Notes: generated by a model not told the origin, from the letters alone. Counted from the stretch's first letter, positions 36,450 through 47,850 are shown. The stretch is 64,000 bases of DNA from Cucumis sativus (GCF_000004075.3 NC_026660.2:7130001-7194000); one strand, 5' to 3'. Made by a program: numbers and translations.

Positions 36450-38878
36450 TGAACAAAGCCACAAAGTTGAGGAATGTAATTTTTAAGAGGCTTTTGTACT
36501 TGAAGATTTCCAAGTGTAAACAGGTTCAGCAGATGAATTAGCACTCAATTGAATAATTTTCTTTTGTCCTTTTCCTTTCCCTCTCTTTTTTAATTATCAT
36601 TTTTCTTTTAAGCACAGGTACCTAAGAACAAACCAACCACCAAATTACACACTAACTTTTTCATCCAAGATGATGAGAGAATACGATTTCCAAAAACATT
36701 TTTCCTGATCAAGAGTAAGTTTGGTAGTATGTTAAAGTTGCAATAGCATGAGTTGCTGACTTATTTACAAGTGTCACTAACATGTAAAAACTGGTAACTC
36801 TAATAGATATTTAAATTTCATATATATTTCTGAATGTTGTTGGTCATCTCGGTTATGCTTTTGCGTTTCAAAGTTGTCATTTAAAGTGGTTTCAATATAA
36901 CTTTCTTTACTTCCTATTAAAATGAAAAAGAAACTATAATTTGGTGATTAGTTTAAAATTGAAAGTAATACGTAAGCGTGCATTCGCAAATACATAAAAC
37001 TAAGTCATTCATTTCATCCTCTCAAATGAAAAATGAAAAAGTAAGACAATTGTTACAATTGTCAAACAAGTTTGAACGACTTGAATTTCTTTGTTCGCCT
37101 CTTCCTCTTCACCATTCGTCTCTAGCATCAACTTCATTTCGAATGTAACTAAGATTATTTGGTATCTTTCTAAAAGCTCACAACTGAAGATAAATAAAGT
37201 GGTTCATGGTTGTCTTGAAACAACTGCAACTTAGAATGGAATACTGAACCATTCTCTAAAGTTCATTAGCCATACAAGAACTTGACAAAACGAAACATTC
37301 TTTCAAAAGTTTAGATAAGATTATTTGAACCTACGATCATTTTCATTTAGAAAATCAAAGGGTGTCTTGTATGGTTTAACCTAAAAATAGCAAAATACTT
37401 GAAAACCCTCCAAACAAAAATTCTAAATATATTTGGGTTAAGTCAGCAATTTTGGTAGGGATGTTTAGACAAATTGGTCAGAGAAGAAAATGAAAACAGT
37501 AGGGAACAAGCTATCAAATAGTGAGGAGACCATGCTAAAAAACAGTAATAAAAAAGTTGAGGAGAGTCTTCCACCGAAACATAATCACGTTATTGCAGGC
37601 ATAAAATGGGTTCAAGGATTTGTTTAAATTTATAATCTTTTAAATAAACTTATAAAGTAACAGTTTCTCTTTGAGCATACCAAGAAAGATTTAAACAAAT
37701 CTCCAAATCTAAGATGTGCATCATCTGTTGATTTCATAAAAGAATATTGTGAGATTTACAATAGCAAGCTCAGTCTGAGTCATGCAGATCAATACAACAA
37801 ACTTAAGATCGTATTTAGAAGACTCAATCTGAGATGCCATAGAAGTAAACAAAGATATATGTTCTCAATAACAGCGCGGAAATATGTAACAAGAGCTCTA
37901 GGATATGAACTTCACCCAATTCCGGTGGCCAATTCATCTGGTCCGGACCAACGGCAATATGGTTGAATCTTAATGGATTATGAAACTAATCTCACTTCTT
38001 AGAATACTCTGTCGTGTATTATAGTCTTGTAGCTCTTTTTTGTCCATTATTATAATTTTCTATTATCTTTTAGACAAATGTAACAGGTAGATACAAACAA
38101 TCAAGTCCTGGGTAGCTTCCAATAGCTCTCCTTCAGTCCTTGATGGACTGACATGATGTGGTTGGCCACTTATCCGTTGCAAGGAGTGGAGTTCTCAACT
38201 TCTTGTTTGGCCCTATGAGTTCATAACTTCGACAACTAAAGGACTGTCAATTTTATACTTTTTAACTCCTAACACGTTGTGAGCCTAGGAGTTCAAAACT
38301 CCCTGAGACTATCAGTTTAGTCTCCCTATCTATTAGGTAGAGCATAGTGCATAGAGTTCTGGACAAGGGGGAGCAGAGTTGTTCGGCCGAGTTCGTAGCT
38401 CCACAACTAAAAAGAATCAAAATTTTGCCTCAACTCCCACCCTGATCATACGAGTTTACACTCAAAACTTCATAATTCTTTCGAATTCACACAACTCCAT
38501 CCCCTTTTAATTTCTGACCACGAAGCACAACAAGAAACAAACAACTATCAACCACTATAAACAAGAGGTTTGTTTCATCTAGTTCAAGAATGAGAACAAA
38601 ACTCAGAAGGAATCCCAAATGGAGGAGTGGCATAACGAATATGAGTGAACTATTAACTCTAGTAGTAAGGTATTGTATTCAAATTTTGGTAATGTCATTT
38701 CTTTACTAACTACTACGCCCATCGCCCATCATTTACAGAACGTTGTGAAAACAAGGTGAAGTACCAAAAATATGAAAGATTTGCCATTTTACTTGAAAAT
38801 TGAACACACGGAGACTTAAAATCTACATAAAACACAACATATGAATATACAAATCAATGACAATTCAAATAAGAATCA
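36450..38878. other. Convergent intergenic region, no gene seen
   Basis: Lies between the 3' ends of the IQD gene (plus) and the gene at 38879 (minus). A block at about 38110-38540 is less AT-rich, with repeated GAGTTC/AACTCC words (for example GAGTTCAAAACTCC and GAGTTCGTAGCTCC). It looks like an old repeat, and no coding frame survives. Confidence 0.55.
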
Positions 38879-39445
38879 TCAAACCGGGTCAGAGATTTCC
38901 AGAAGGCGTTTTTCCAATTGGGTGAGCCTCAATCCCCAATCTCTGTTGATCTTAAGAGGCCTCACTCTATGATTCATCTCAGATTGACTGTCTTCGGTGG
39001 CAGCCCCTTCTTTCTTCTTCTTCTTCTCTTTAACTTGTTGGGTTCTGATCTTCTCCTTCACGGCAGCCGCCTTCTGCAATGCCCTTAGAACATCGGACCC
39101 ACTAATTTGGGCAGCCTCCGGATGGGATTCGTGTTTGGGGGTCGTTTGGTTTAGGGATTTGGGAGTTGGGGAGTTGACTGCTGAGAGAATTTTGTGGCCA
39201 AAGCCTTTGATGCTGCTACTGTTGTTTGGTTTGATGTTTTCAGCATCCGTTCCGGATGGCTGAGACATTGCGCAGAAGACTGATAACGGAGGGGTGGGCG
39301 GACGACTGGTTGTGATGGTGAGGCGGTGGCAGGAGGGGATGGGTGAGGTGGAAGAGGCAGCCCACATAGTTTGGAGTGAAGACAACCAAGGAAAGAGAAG
39401 CTCCAAGTTCAAACGTGTAAATTTTGATAAAGTTTTAGGAGTCAT
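38879..39445 (-). CDS. Intronless plant protein of unknown function, 188 aa
   Basis: A single open frame on the minus strand. The N-terminal 50 residues are rich in Ser, Thr and Leu with few acids, which fits an organelle-targeting peptide but does not prove it. The middle has SSIKGFGHKILSAVNSPTPKS and a predicted helix, SGSDVLRALQKAAAVKEK, leading into a basic KEKKKKKE run. The end reads RPLKINRDWGLRLTQLEKRLLEI, a segment that looks conserved (the RPLKI..DW...L..LE.RL pattern). Codon usage is more GC-rich than the flanks and the frame is long, so it is probably real. An in-frame ATG further in (the MSQPSGTDAEN start, about residue 59) would give a shorter protein without the N-terminal extension. 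No function can be assigned. Confidence 0.65.
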   Translation of the reverse strand: MTPKTLSKFTRLNLELLFPWLSSLQTMWAASSTSPIPSCHRLTITTSRPPTPPLSVFCAMSQPSGTDAENIKPNNSSSIKGFGHKILSAVNSPTPKSLNQTTPKHESHPEAAQISGSDVLRALQKAAAVKEKIRTQQVKEKKKKKEGAATEDSQSEMNHRVRPLKINRDWGLRLTQLEKRLLEISDPV

Positions 39446-40055
39446 CTAATGACTAAATGAGATGGTTAAAAATTTTAACAATAAAAAACAATATATTCTC
39501 CAACCATTCTTTGATTAACTATACTTACGGATTTTAAAGTATTGTCCACCCATAGTTGCAAAAAAATTTAGCTATTAAATTTAAAATAATTAAATATAAA
39601 ACAAGATTTTAAAAAATTTACAAATATAACAAAATTTGTCAAATTTTATCAATGATAGAGTGTATCACTAATAGATCATGTTGTAAAAATTGGTCTATCA
39701 CTGATAGATCATACGAGTTTATCAGTGATACAAGTCAATCCGCGATAGTTTTGCTATATTTGCAATTTTTTTTAAATGATCATCCATTACAATTAACATA
39801 TTCTTAAATGTCTAACAATTTTCAACTAAGAAAAACAAATACACTTAATATTTGAATTATACGTTTATTTATAAACTCTTCGACCAATGTCATTATTTTT
39901 ATATTCAATCAATTTTTATATTCACTCACCATACAACTAAAATTCAAATTGAAAAAAAAGAATTAATAGCTAAGAGTACCCAACACGCCAACATAACCAA
40001 GAGGATTACAGCAAGTGGAAGATGTGCACGAACAGTGTTTTGTGCATGAGATGCA
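39446..40055. other. Intergenic with an element relic
   Basis: Promoter side of the minus-strand gene at 38879-39445. Apart from the inverted-repeat element listed separately, nothing was recognised. Confidence 0.5.
39585..39785. repeat. Inverted-repeat (MITE-like) relic, copy C
   Basis: The left arm is ATTTTAAAAAATTTACAAATATAACAAAATT; the right arm, TTTTGCTATATTTGCAATTTTTTTT, is its approximate reverse complement. The interior holds ATCAATGATAGAGTGTATCAC, GTCTATCACTGATAGATCAT and TTTATCAGTGATACAAG, a series of short palindromes. Confidence 0.65.
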
Positions 40056-40200
40056 TTATTTTATTGTTCTGTGAATGAGATGAATTATTTTTGCAGCCGC
40101 AATGGCCACTGTTATTGCATTTTTTTCATTGTAATACTTAGCAAAAGCGTCAATGTCTTGAGTGACTGGTGGGCTGCCCCAGGACGGCAGGGCAACAATT
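40056..40200 (-). pseudogene. Possible captured gene fragment
   Basis: A short minus-strand frame reads LPSWGSPPVTQDIDAFAKYY and then NEKNAITVAIAAA. It looks like real protein sequence by composition and codon use, but it is closed by a stop on the 5' side and has no start. The parent family was not recognised. It could be debris of an old gene or a fragment carried by a transposon. Confidence 0.3.
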
Positions 40201-40499
40201 CAAGAGGAAAGAAAGAAGGAAAATTAGAGGGATAAACAACACATGAGGATGTCCTTGCCAAAAACCATACAAGATAGGATAAGGCACAACCAAGATAGTT
40301 GATAGGATACGACACAATCAAGATAATTGACGAAGTCTAGAAACTGTCCAAGAAAGAAGGCTCGAAGAACCAAGATGGTTGACGCATTCAAAAAAAAATG
40401 AAAGTGGTTTCCCTCCTCTTTTTAATATTTTTATTTCAAATTAAAAAAAATAATAATAATAATGACCAAAGTGGAATTTGAGAAATATTATAAAAAGTT

Positions 40500-41110
40500 A
40501 CCTGTCTAGGGCAGCCTTAAATGGTAAAAGGCTTCTTTCTCCATCCTCTCAAATTCTTTCAACTCTTCCCTAAAAGATCTTCTACTCCCTCTTTTTATAA
40601 GACAATGTTGATTGTTTTTTAGACAGTGAGAGCATGCTAGAGAAAGTAGGAGAGTAAGAGAAGGTGGGAGAGTAAGCGTGGTCACGAGGAAAACAAAAAA
40701 GAAAAGGAAAATCCTCATCCAACAAAAACCAATATTACTGTAAAATCCAACATGGATTTCCAAAAATAAAGAATAATGTGCCAACCAGACCAATAGAATA
40801 ATATATTCATAGAGGGCAAGTTTTAGTGGAAAAAAAAGCACTCCATAAATAATGAAAAATCCTGAAAAGTGTTAATATAATAGATTTCGTATTCCAAAAG
40901 TGTTAACTCCTATTGCAAATGTATATCAATTGCTAAAGATATATCAATGGAATGCACAATTTTAGAAAATACATAAATATAAAGTAAGACCCTCGCCTCA
41001 GTATCATCAACCCTTTGTGGCCGGAGTAATTCCATAAAACTAGAAGAACCAAGTGATAAACGGTCAAAAGTACCATCACACAAAATTCTAGTGCTGTACA
41101 CGACAAACTT
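40500..41110 (-). other. Coding-like debris of unknown origin
   Basis: Minus-strand frames contain RRSFREELKEFERMEKEAF (near 40510-40590) and ILCDGTFDRLSLGSSSFMEL followed by LRPQRVDD (near 41000-41085). Both are flanked by noncoding sequence. Neither was matched to a family. Confidence 0.25.
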
Positions 41111-41353
41111 CTATAATAACCATCATCTTTTCATTTATTAATCTTGTTGCTTGAAAACAAGACCATTTTGAATGGTAAATTGTGTGTATATTTTTGGATT
41201 CTGCATTTTTATTGCCTTTTTGTTAGATGTGTGCTAGGGATAAGTTTACATGAGCTCATTCATTCATGAAATCGGTAAGATAGGATGATTTCTAGATATT
41301 CAATTTTCTCAGAAACACCACCCACCAATGATGCCAGAAGAACAAAGACTAAC

Positions 41354-41507
41354 CTTGTGAAGCGTAATCTTGTTGATATCCAGATGATTTCTTTGGCGTT
41401 GCAACACCAATGCGCATGGGAACAATATATCCCATTCATTTCAGTCATAGCTCTTTCCTTTGCATTTTCATCACCAAACCTGACAAAGTCATAACCTTTT
41501 GAACGAC
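41354..41507 (-). pseudogene. Isolated RRM exon of an RBP45/47-type gene, with deletion
   Basis: Read on the minus strand, an acceptor (ATTTCAG) precedes 41507 and a donor (GTTAGT) follows 41354. The exon reads GRSKGYDFVRFGDENAKERA (from the second codon), then MTEMNGIYCS. After a frame change it reads MRIGVATPKKSSGYQQDY. RBP45/47 poly(U)/poly(A)-binding proteins have GYGFVRF (the RNP1 motif) and a CSxRPMRI junction here. In this copy about 8 bp are missing between CS and MRI, and RNP1 has Asp in place of the second Gly. No neighbouring RBP exons were found, so it is a nonfunctional fragment. Confidence 0.72.
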
Positions 41508-43099
41508 CTGAATTTCAATCAATAATCACCTTTGCTCCTTTAAAGCAAATATGTTGGATCCCAAAAGTCTTTTTCTAGTTCCACGATCAAAATAAGAAGC
41601 TTAGTTTTTCAGTTCAACAGTCAAAAAAATACATTTTAATAAGGTTGGTTTTTGTTAATGATGTAATTTAATTTATTATTCGTATTTTCAATCTCACCGG
41701 AAGGGGAAAGATATTAACGAAACTTTTTATTTCTTAGGGTTAAAAAAATATTAAGAAACTTGAAAATTTGAAATTTTTGAATGATTATAATTAAATATGA
41801 CATATGACCTAAAATCTTCCACCATACGACATTCCACTGCACGTACTTATCAATAATAATTCAATACACTTTATAATATAATAACAATAATTATTAATCA
41901 CTATATGTTTATATATATATTGAAAGGATCATTAATCAATATTTAAGAAAGCTTGTTGTGCATAATTTTTAATTAGCAATTTCATTTTCTAAAGCTCTAA
42001 CAAAGTCTCCTGTATTATTAAGAATATGGTGGTTGAATAATTAATTAAAAAATATTGGTTGGTGGATAATGCTTTACTTGTGATTATAATTATAATTCTA
42101 TCATTAAGCTATTCAATAACATAAAACCCACATTTGGATATAAGAAAAGACATAATAGTAGAAGGTATAATTCATTGTTCAAATTGATTCCACCCAATAA
42201 TTTTAAGAACATAAGTCAATGTTTCTTTGAGATTTAAACATAAGTTAATTAGCACAATAATAATAATATATATTTACTTTAGTGAAGATTGAAATTTTGA
42301 TCATTTTTCAGTGGAATGAAAGAATGAAATATGTTAAAGAAAGTCACAACTTTATGGCATTGGACCATATTGTCATGTGATAATATTGGTTGCCATGATT
42401 GGTATATTTAAAGTGTTAGAAATATCATTTAGTTGATATTTATATGTATGGCTAATTAATATGAGAATGTGGATTGATGTAATTTTGATATCATCCAAAA
42501 TATTGTATTTGATTAAAAAGAGACTTTGATATATGCTCAATAAATAGTTAGGATACCCATTGACTTTACCGCCTTCACTTTTATTTCTATTTTTATTTTT
42601 AGAAATATTATGAAAAGGTATTTAAATTAATAAATAAACACTTTATTTTTTAAATTATTTATTACTTAAAATATCATTTTTGTTTGTATACTCTAAAATA
42701 TATTCACTCTTATACTTTCAAATGAACGTATGCAGTTTCAAAATATTTTAAATTATCTCTCAAATTTACCTTTTTTTTTATTTGTATTCAGATTGACCAA
42801 ATAATAATAATATTAATTTTCACGATACGAAATAAGATTAAATGGATTAAAATAAAAAATTTGAAAGTAGATGGACAAAAATAATTGAACTTCAGACTAT
42901 AGAAATTGGTATTTTAACTTATTTATATTATATATATTCACATTGGTGTCATTTTATTGCATCTTTTTATGTTTTATGAATTTGTTTTACAATGTAATAA
43001 AAATATCAATTTCTTCTAATGTTGACCTGTTGGTAAAAATTAATTTAATATAACTGACAAAAACAAAAAAAAAAAGCTGTAGACTGCACAAAGGATAAA

Positions 43100-43209
43100 A
43101 ACTTATTTAAAGGTTCATTTTTTTATCATTTAGAATTCCTACAACTATTATAAGAACTTATTTAAAGGTTCATTTTCTTATCATTTAGAATTCCTACAAC
43201 TATTATAAG
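43100..43209. repeat. 55-bp tandem duplication
   Basis: Two head-to-tail 55-bp copies (43100-43154 and 43155-43209) differ at a single T/C position. Such similarity indicates a recent duplication. Confidence 0.92.
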
Positions 43210-43468
43210 GTTCACGGTTGATTGATATTATTTTGTAATTATTTTATTTTTGTTTTTTTTTTTTAATTAAGGCTATAGATACACTAAGTTTTTTCTTTTT
43301 TTCTTTTTTGAAATTTGACTAAAAGTCAACTAATTGTATTTACAAAGGATAGAAATCATTGTAAGATATTAATGGGAAATAGGCTTTATAAATTTTAGAA
43401 AAAAAAATATAGTTACTAAATAGAGCTCAAAAACTTAAGAATGTAATTATAGTTATGGATATTTTTAC

Positions 43469-43752
43469 AATATTATTACCTTAAAAAAACTCACAAAGAA
43501 ATAATATTATCACCTTTAAAAATCACACAAAGAAATAATATTATTACCATAAAAAATCAATAATATTATTAGCTCAAAAAATCACACAAAGAAATAATAT
43601 TATTACCTTTAAATTAAAATCACACAAAGAAATAATATTATTACCTTTAAATTAAAATCACACAAAGAAATGATATTATTACCTTAAAAAATCACAGAAA
43701 GAAATAACATTATTAGCTCAAAAAATCACACAAAGAAATAATATTAGCTTAG
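43469..43752. repeat. Minisatellite, about eight units of 25-40 bp
   Basis: The unit is built on CACACAAAGAAATAATATTA followed by TTACCTTTAAATTAAAAT or TTAGCTCAAAAAAT variants. Two adjacent units are nearly identical; the others differ by small deletions. It lies about 590 bp upstream of the methyltransferase-like gene. Confidence 0.9.
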
Positions 43753-44163
43753 AAAAATGAGATGAGAAGAAAGGGATGAGTAATGAGCTTGGGATTTGAA
43801 TGCTAATTTTTCCAAACCCACATGCTAACCCCTTTCGTCTTGTACACAAAAAGTTTGGCTCATCAACCTAAAGTTGACTTTTATGTCCATTTGTGTGTAT
43901 ATAATTTTATGTTTAACAATTTTGAGGCTTAATTTGTTCCTTTTAGATTAGAAACCCAAATTATTTTTATTTTTTTCTTAATGAAATGATTAGGTGAGAG
44001 TTTTTTTTAATTTTTTTTCCCTTTAAGATAGTATGTCAAATTAAACTTTTTTAAAAAATGATTGGGAAATGATATTTTGTAAAATTTCCATATAAAACCA
44101 AAAAAAGAGAGAAACGTAGAAAACAAAATAAAATAAAATTATAATTATTATATACTGTGGGTG

Positions 44164-44178
44164 TATATATTTTATATA
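44164..44178 (+). promoter_or_regulatory. TATA-like element of the methyltransferase-like gene
   Basis: A TATATATTTTATATA stretch about 160 bp before the ATG, followed by a CT-rich leader at 44285-44322 that resembles a plant Y-patch. Inferred from motif and position. Confidence 0.4.
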
Positions 44179-44338
44179 TTCGACGACTTTGCTTTTCTTC
44201 TTATCTAAACGAATGATCATGAAAGTATAGCATCACTATCACACCAATCTCTTTGCTCTTTACTAAAAATCAAACCCCCATTTTAATTCTCCATCTCTCT
44301 CTCTTTTTTTCTCCCTCTCTCAAATTATTAACAAAATA

Positions 44339-45310
44339 ATGAAGGACAGATTCCACCGCCGCAACGCCGCCATAGCCTCCTCCCTAGCTGCCATCGTCAA
44401 GCCTGCCGCATATTTTATCATCCTCTTATTAACCTACGCTCTCGGTTACTTATCATCATCCCCCTCTACGTCGGCTTCCTCCTCCCTCTCTCCTCCTCCT
44501 TTAAATTCCGATATTACGAGTACTCCTCCTCCTTATCATTATTCCACTCCTGATCAATCTCAACTCTTCCAAGTCACCGACACACCCCCTGAGCTCAACC
44601 AATTCCGAATCAAAACCCGCTGTTCCCCACCCATCCCTCACCAACAGGTACGTTCAACAATCCTCCAAAACGTCTTCAACGGTCAATCCCCCTTCATCGA
44701 CTTCCCTCAACCGCACGTCGCTCACCTTCTCCACCCCAAGAAAATCAAGGGATGGGGCTCAAACGGCGCCGTTTTCCGAAACCTTGTTACACAAGTTAAA
44801 CCACGGACCATTATCGAGGTCGGTTCGTTTTTGGGTGCCTCAGCCACTCATATGGCAGACTTGACTCGTCAACTCGGCCTCCACACTCAGATTCTCTGTG
44901 TTGATGATTTTCGTGGCTGGCCCGGTTTCCTCGACCGGTTTAAGGATTTAAGCATGATAAACGGCGACGTTTCATTGCTTTATCAGTTTATGCAGAATGT
45001 GGTTTCTACGAATGCTTCGGATTCGATTATTCCTTTGCCGTTCTCGACCGGTTCGGTTCTTGATAGTCTGTGCGAGTGGGGGGTTTATGGGGATCTGATC
45101 GAAGTGGATGCGGGGCATGACTTTAACTCGGCTTGGTCTGATATAAACCGGGCTCATCGGATACTTAGACCGGGTGGGGTTTTATTCGGGCATGATTATT
45201 TTCTATCGGCTGATAATCGAGGGGTAAGACGGGCGGTTAATTTGTTTGCTCAAATCAATGGTTTCAAAGTGAAAGTTGATGGTCAACACTGGATTCTTGT
45301 TTCTCCTTAA
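44339..45310 (+). CDS. Membrane-anchored SAM-dependent methyltransferase-like protein
   Basis: Intronless, 323 residues. Residues 1-21 are basic, and a single hydrophobic segment lies at about 22-38 (PAAYFIILLLTYALGYL), so the protein is probably a type II membrane protein, perhaps in the Golgi or ER. A Ser/Pro-rich stalk follows (about 40-85). The C-terminal domain has a Rossmann-type methyltransferase pattern. Motif I is IIEVGSFLGASATHMADL (158-175). An acidic strand end is at ILCVDDFRGW (185-194), and DLIEVDAGHDF at 252-262 is followed by the HRILRPGGVLFGHDYF region (273-288). This is typical of the Methyltransf_24 group. The substrate is unknown. The ATG at 44339 follows a CT-rich leader and gives the basic-hydrophobic anchor. 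GC content is well above the flanks. Confidence 0.85.
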   Translation: MKDRFHRRNAAIASSLAAIVKPAAYFIILLLTYALGYLSSSPSTSASSSLSPPPLNSDITSTPPPYHYSTPDQSQLFQVTDTPPELNQFRIKTRCSPPIPHQQVRSTILQNVFNGQSPFIDFPQPHVAHLLHPKKIKGWGSNGAVFRNLVTQVKPRTIIEVGSFLGASATHMADLTRQLGLHTQILCVDDFRGWPGFLDRFKDLSMINGDVSLLYQFMQNVVSTNASDSIIPLPFSTGSVLDSLCEWGVYGDLIEVDAGHDFNSAWSDINRAHRILRPGGVLFGHDYFLSADNRGVRRAVNLFAQINGFKVKVDGQHWILVSP

Positions 45311-47834
45311 ATTTCATGCCACCTCTACAATTTGGGTTGCTGATTTTAAAACTTGTGTTCATGTAAATCCATAATTTTAATTTCATTTGTACATCGTCTC
45401 AAATTGGCTCATTCTGTATGAGAAAAGAGAATATAATTATTTCCTTTTTTTTTTGCATATAGAAAGATTGGATTGGTAATGAATTTTACTCATTGGTTTT
45501 AATTTTAGTTTTATAAGTTTATGTAATTCTATATTGTTGTACAAATTGTACTTTATTTGATTAGTAGTGTATTATGATTCCCTAAGTTTGAAAATAACCT
45601 TTACAAAAAGATAAAAATTAATATTTGATTGAATAAATAATTAAGGTTGAATTTGGAAGCATTATACTCAAACCTTACCTAAGTAAGACAAAGCCAACCA
45701 ATCATTGGGCCCAATAGCTTAAGAGTTGAGTTCCCACACACGTTTTTTCATACGACCACGGTTACAAATATGACAATCACAACAACAAAGGAAGGATATT
45801 GACGAATGAAGGATCCAATCCCTTTAAATTGGTTCTAATTCACCACAAAAATCTAATCATCATAAATTCATCCTCAAATAAAAATAGCTTCTATTTATCT
45901 AAATTGATACAACTTCAAAATTTAGGGTGTGATAAATGTATAAATCGATTGCGCTATTATGCTTAACTATGAACCCCATAAATGGTAAAAATATCACCTA
46001 TGTCAAAAGTATTAAGTATTAGAAAATGTATATTATATTGAATGGATTTAGAAGTTTTTATAGTATAATTTGCTAAATATAATATATGTTAGAAGTGAAA
46101 ATATGAAACAAACGATGGAGATCATTTAATTTTCGTATATAATCAATTTCATTTTATTTAGTACCTCCATAAATTGTAGTGAAAATTTTGAAATAAATAA
46201 ATAATTAAAGTTGTTTTATATGATATTACAAATCATTTTTATTCAATTATTCGTAAGTTGGTAAATACATTATTGCTTCGTTATTGATTGGTATATAAAG
46301 TTCCAAATAAATAATGAAATTTCATGCACAACATAAATGTTATATACTATGTGGGGCTTTATAATAAATGAAACTATATTATTGTTCAATAAGGAAAAAA
46401 TTTTAATTAATTATTTTAGGTATTTTATTGAATATTCATATTGAAAATGTGTCGTCTGTCCAACAAAATTTATCATATTTAAAAATTTAGATCTTATCGT
46501 TTTGAAATAGTCAAAATTTAATTTATATTTTATAATTTGAATTTAGTATTTATAATTTGATAAAATCGTATAATAAATAATCTCTCAAATTTAAAAAGAA
46601 ATGCTCACGAAGGAGAGCAATGTTTTAACTTCTATGAGAATTATAGAAAGTGTCTACTTTAGATTGCTCCAAGGTCATCTATGTAGATTTCAAACAATTT
46701 ATAACTATTATGTATGCAAATATTGTATGTCTTCTTTTAATTTTATAATTCATTATCAATATTTATATTATAAAAAATATTTATAATACTATATGGGTTC
46801 TACTTATAAATATGATGATTAAACAAAACTTAAATGTAGTTTATTGGGTTTCTTGAACATATTTATTAGATGATATTTAAGACAGAAGGTTGAGTATAGT
46901 CTAGAAAGTTGTTTATTTAAAAACCTACGAGGTAAGAAGTTAATAAGCATCTGAGTTTATGCTTTTTAGCTATGGGCTTCATGGTAACTCGTTTAAGACG
47001 TTTTGAATGAAACAAACAACTCCACACCTTACACCTCCAATAACTCATACTCTTTGGTCAAAACACGATCTTCCTATTTTCATTTTGAATTGAAAATATA
47101 TTTGGTGGTATTGGAATTTAGTATCATCTAAATTGACGAAATTGTAACAATTGGATAAAAAAAACAAAACTTATATTATGTTGCACCATCAATACTTCAA
47201 CCGTCAAGTTTGTAACATTTTTGATAGAGGGCTTAAGAAACAAAAAAACTCTAGTATTTTTTGTATACTTCAATTGTGATGTGCTCTTTTGGTTGTATAG
47301 AAATATTGTTTCGTAATCATCATTGGACTAATTAATTTCATTGACTAGTAATTTGACCATTACTAACTTATTTTAATCATCAAGTAATAAATTGCCATAA
47401 TCATTTTATTGATGAATCAAATACATCCAATGGATCAAATGTTCAACTTTTAAGCACTAAAATTACTTTCATAACTTTTTGACAACTACCATAAAGAACA
47501 TTATAAGTCGACCTTAAGGCCTTATGATCCACCTTTGGAGAGTTAAACTCCATCACTCTCTTCACATCATAACAACTCCATGGTCGACTAACATTATCAT
47601 ACTTTGTCAAACAAGTAGGTTGAATCATGCTTTTGATACTTATAGATTAATTTTTTATTTTTCACCCCTAACAATGTTCATGTTGTATATTTTCTTAAAT
47701 TATATTATTATTAAAGATAAAAGAAAAAAAAAACAAAAACATCCAAAGACTAAAATGACATACACTCATTGAAAATGTAGCTAAAAGAAGACAAAATAAA
47801 AGGTGGAAATAAACTTGGAAAAAAGTTAGAAAGG

Positions 47835-47850
47835 TACAGCACGTGCTGTA
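47835..47850. promoter_or_regulatory. 16-bp perfect palindrome with a G-box core
   Basis: TACAGCACGTGCTGTA is a perfect palindrome centred on CACGTG. It lies about 210 bp beyond the stop codon of a bHLH gene whose family binds such sites. Function is inferred from motif only. Confidence 0.4.

Larger units (their letters stand above)
41508..44160. other. Intergenic, repeat-rich, no gene seen
   Basis: AT-rich DNA ending in two tandem-repeat arrays (listed separately) in the kilobase upstream of the methyltransferase-like gene. No exon was recognised. Confidence 0.55.

Noticed and set aside
39660-39740. TCTATCACTGATAGA-type words resembling a bacterial tet operator
   Set aside because: The similarity comes from the internal palindromes of the plant inverted-repeat element; related words occur in the other copies and no bacterial context exists.
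41260-41494. Open frames on both strands around 41.3-41.5 kb as genes
   Set aside because: They are shadows or out-of-frame readings of the RBP45/47 exon fragment; the true frame needs the shift at the internal deletion.
43469-43752. CRISPR-like array
   Set aside because: The units are head-to-tail with no unique spacers, vary in length and lie in plant DNA. It is a minisatellite.
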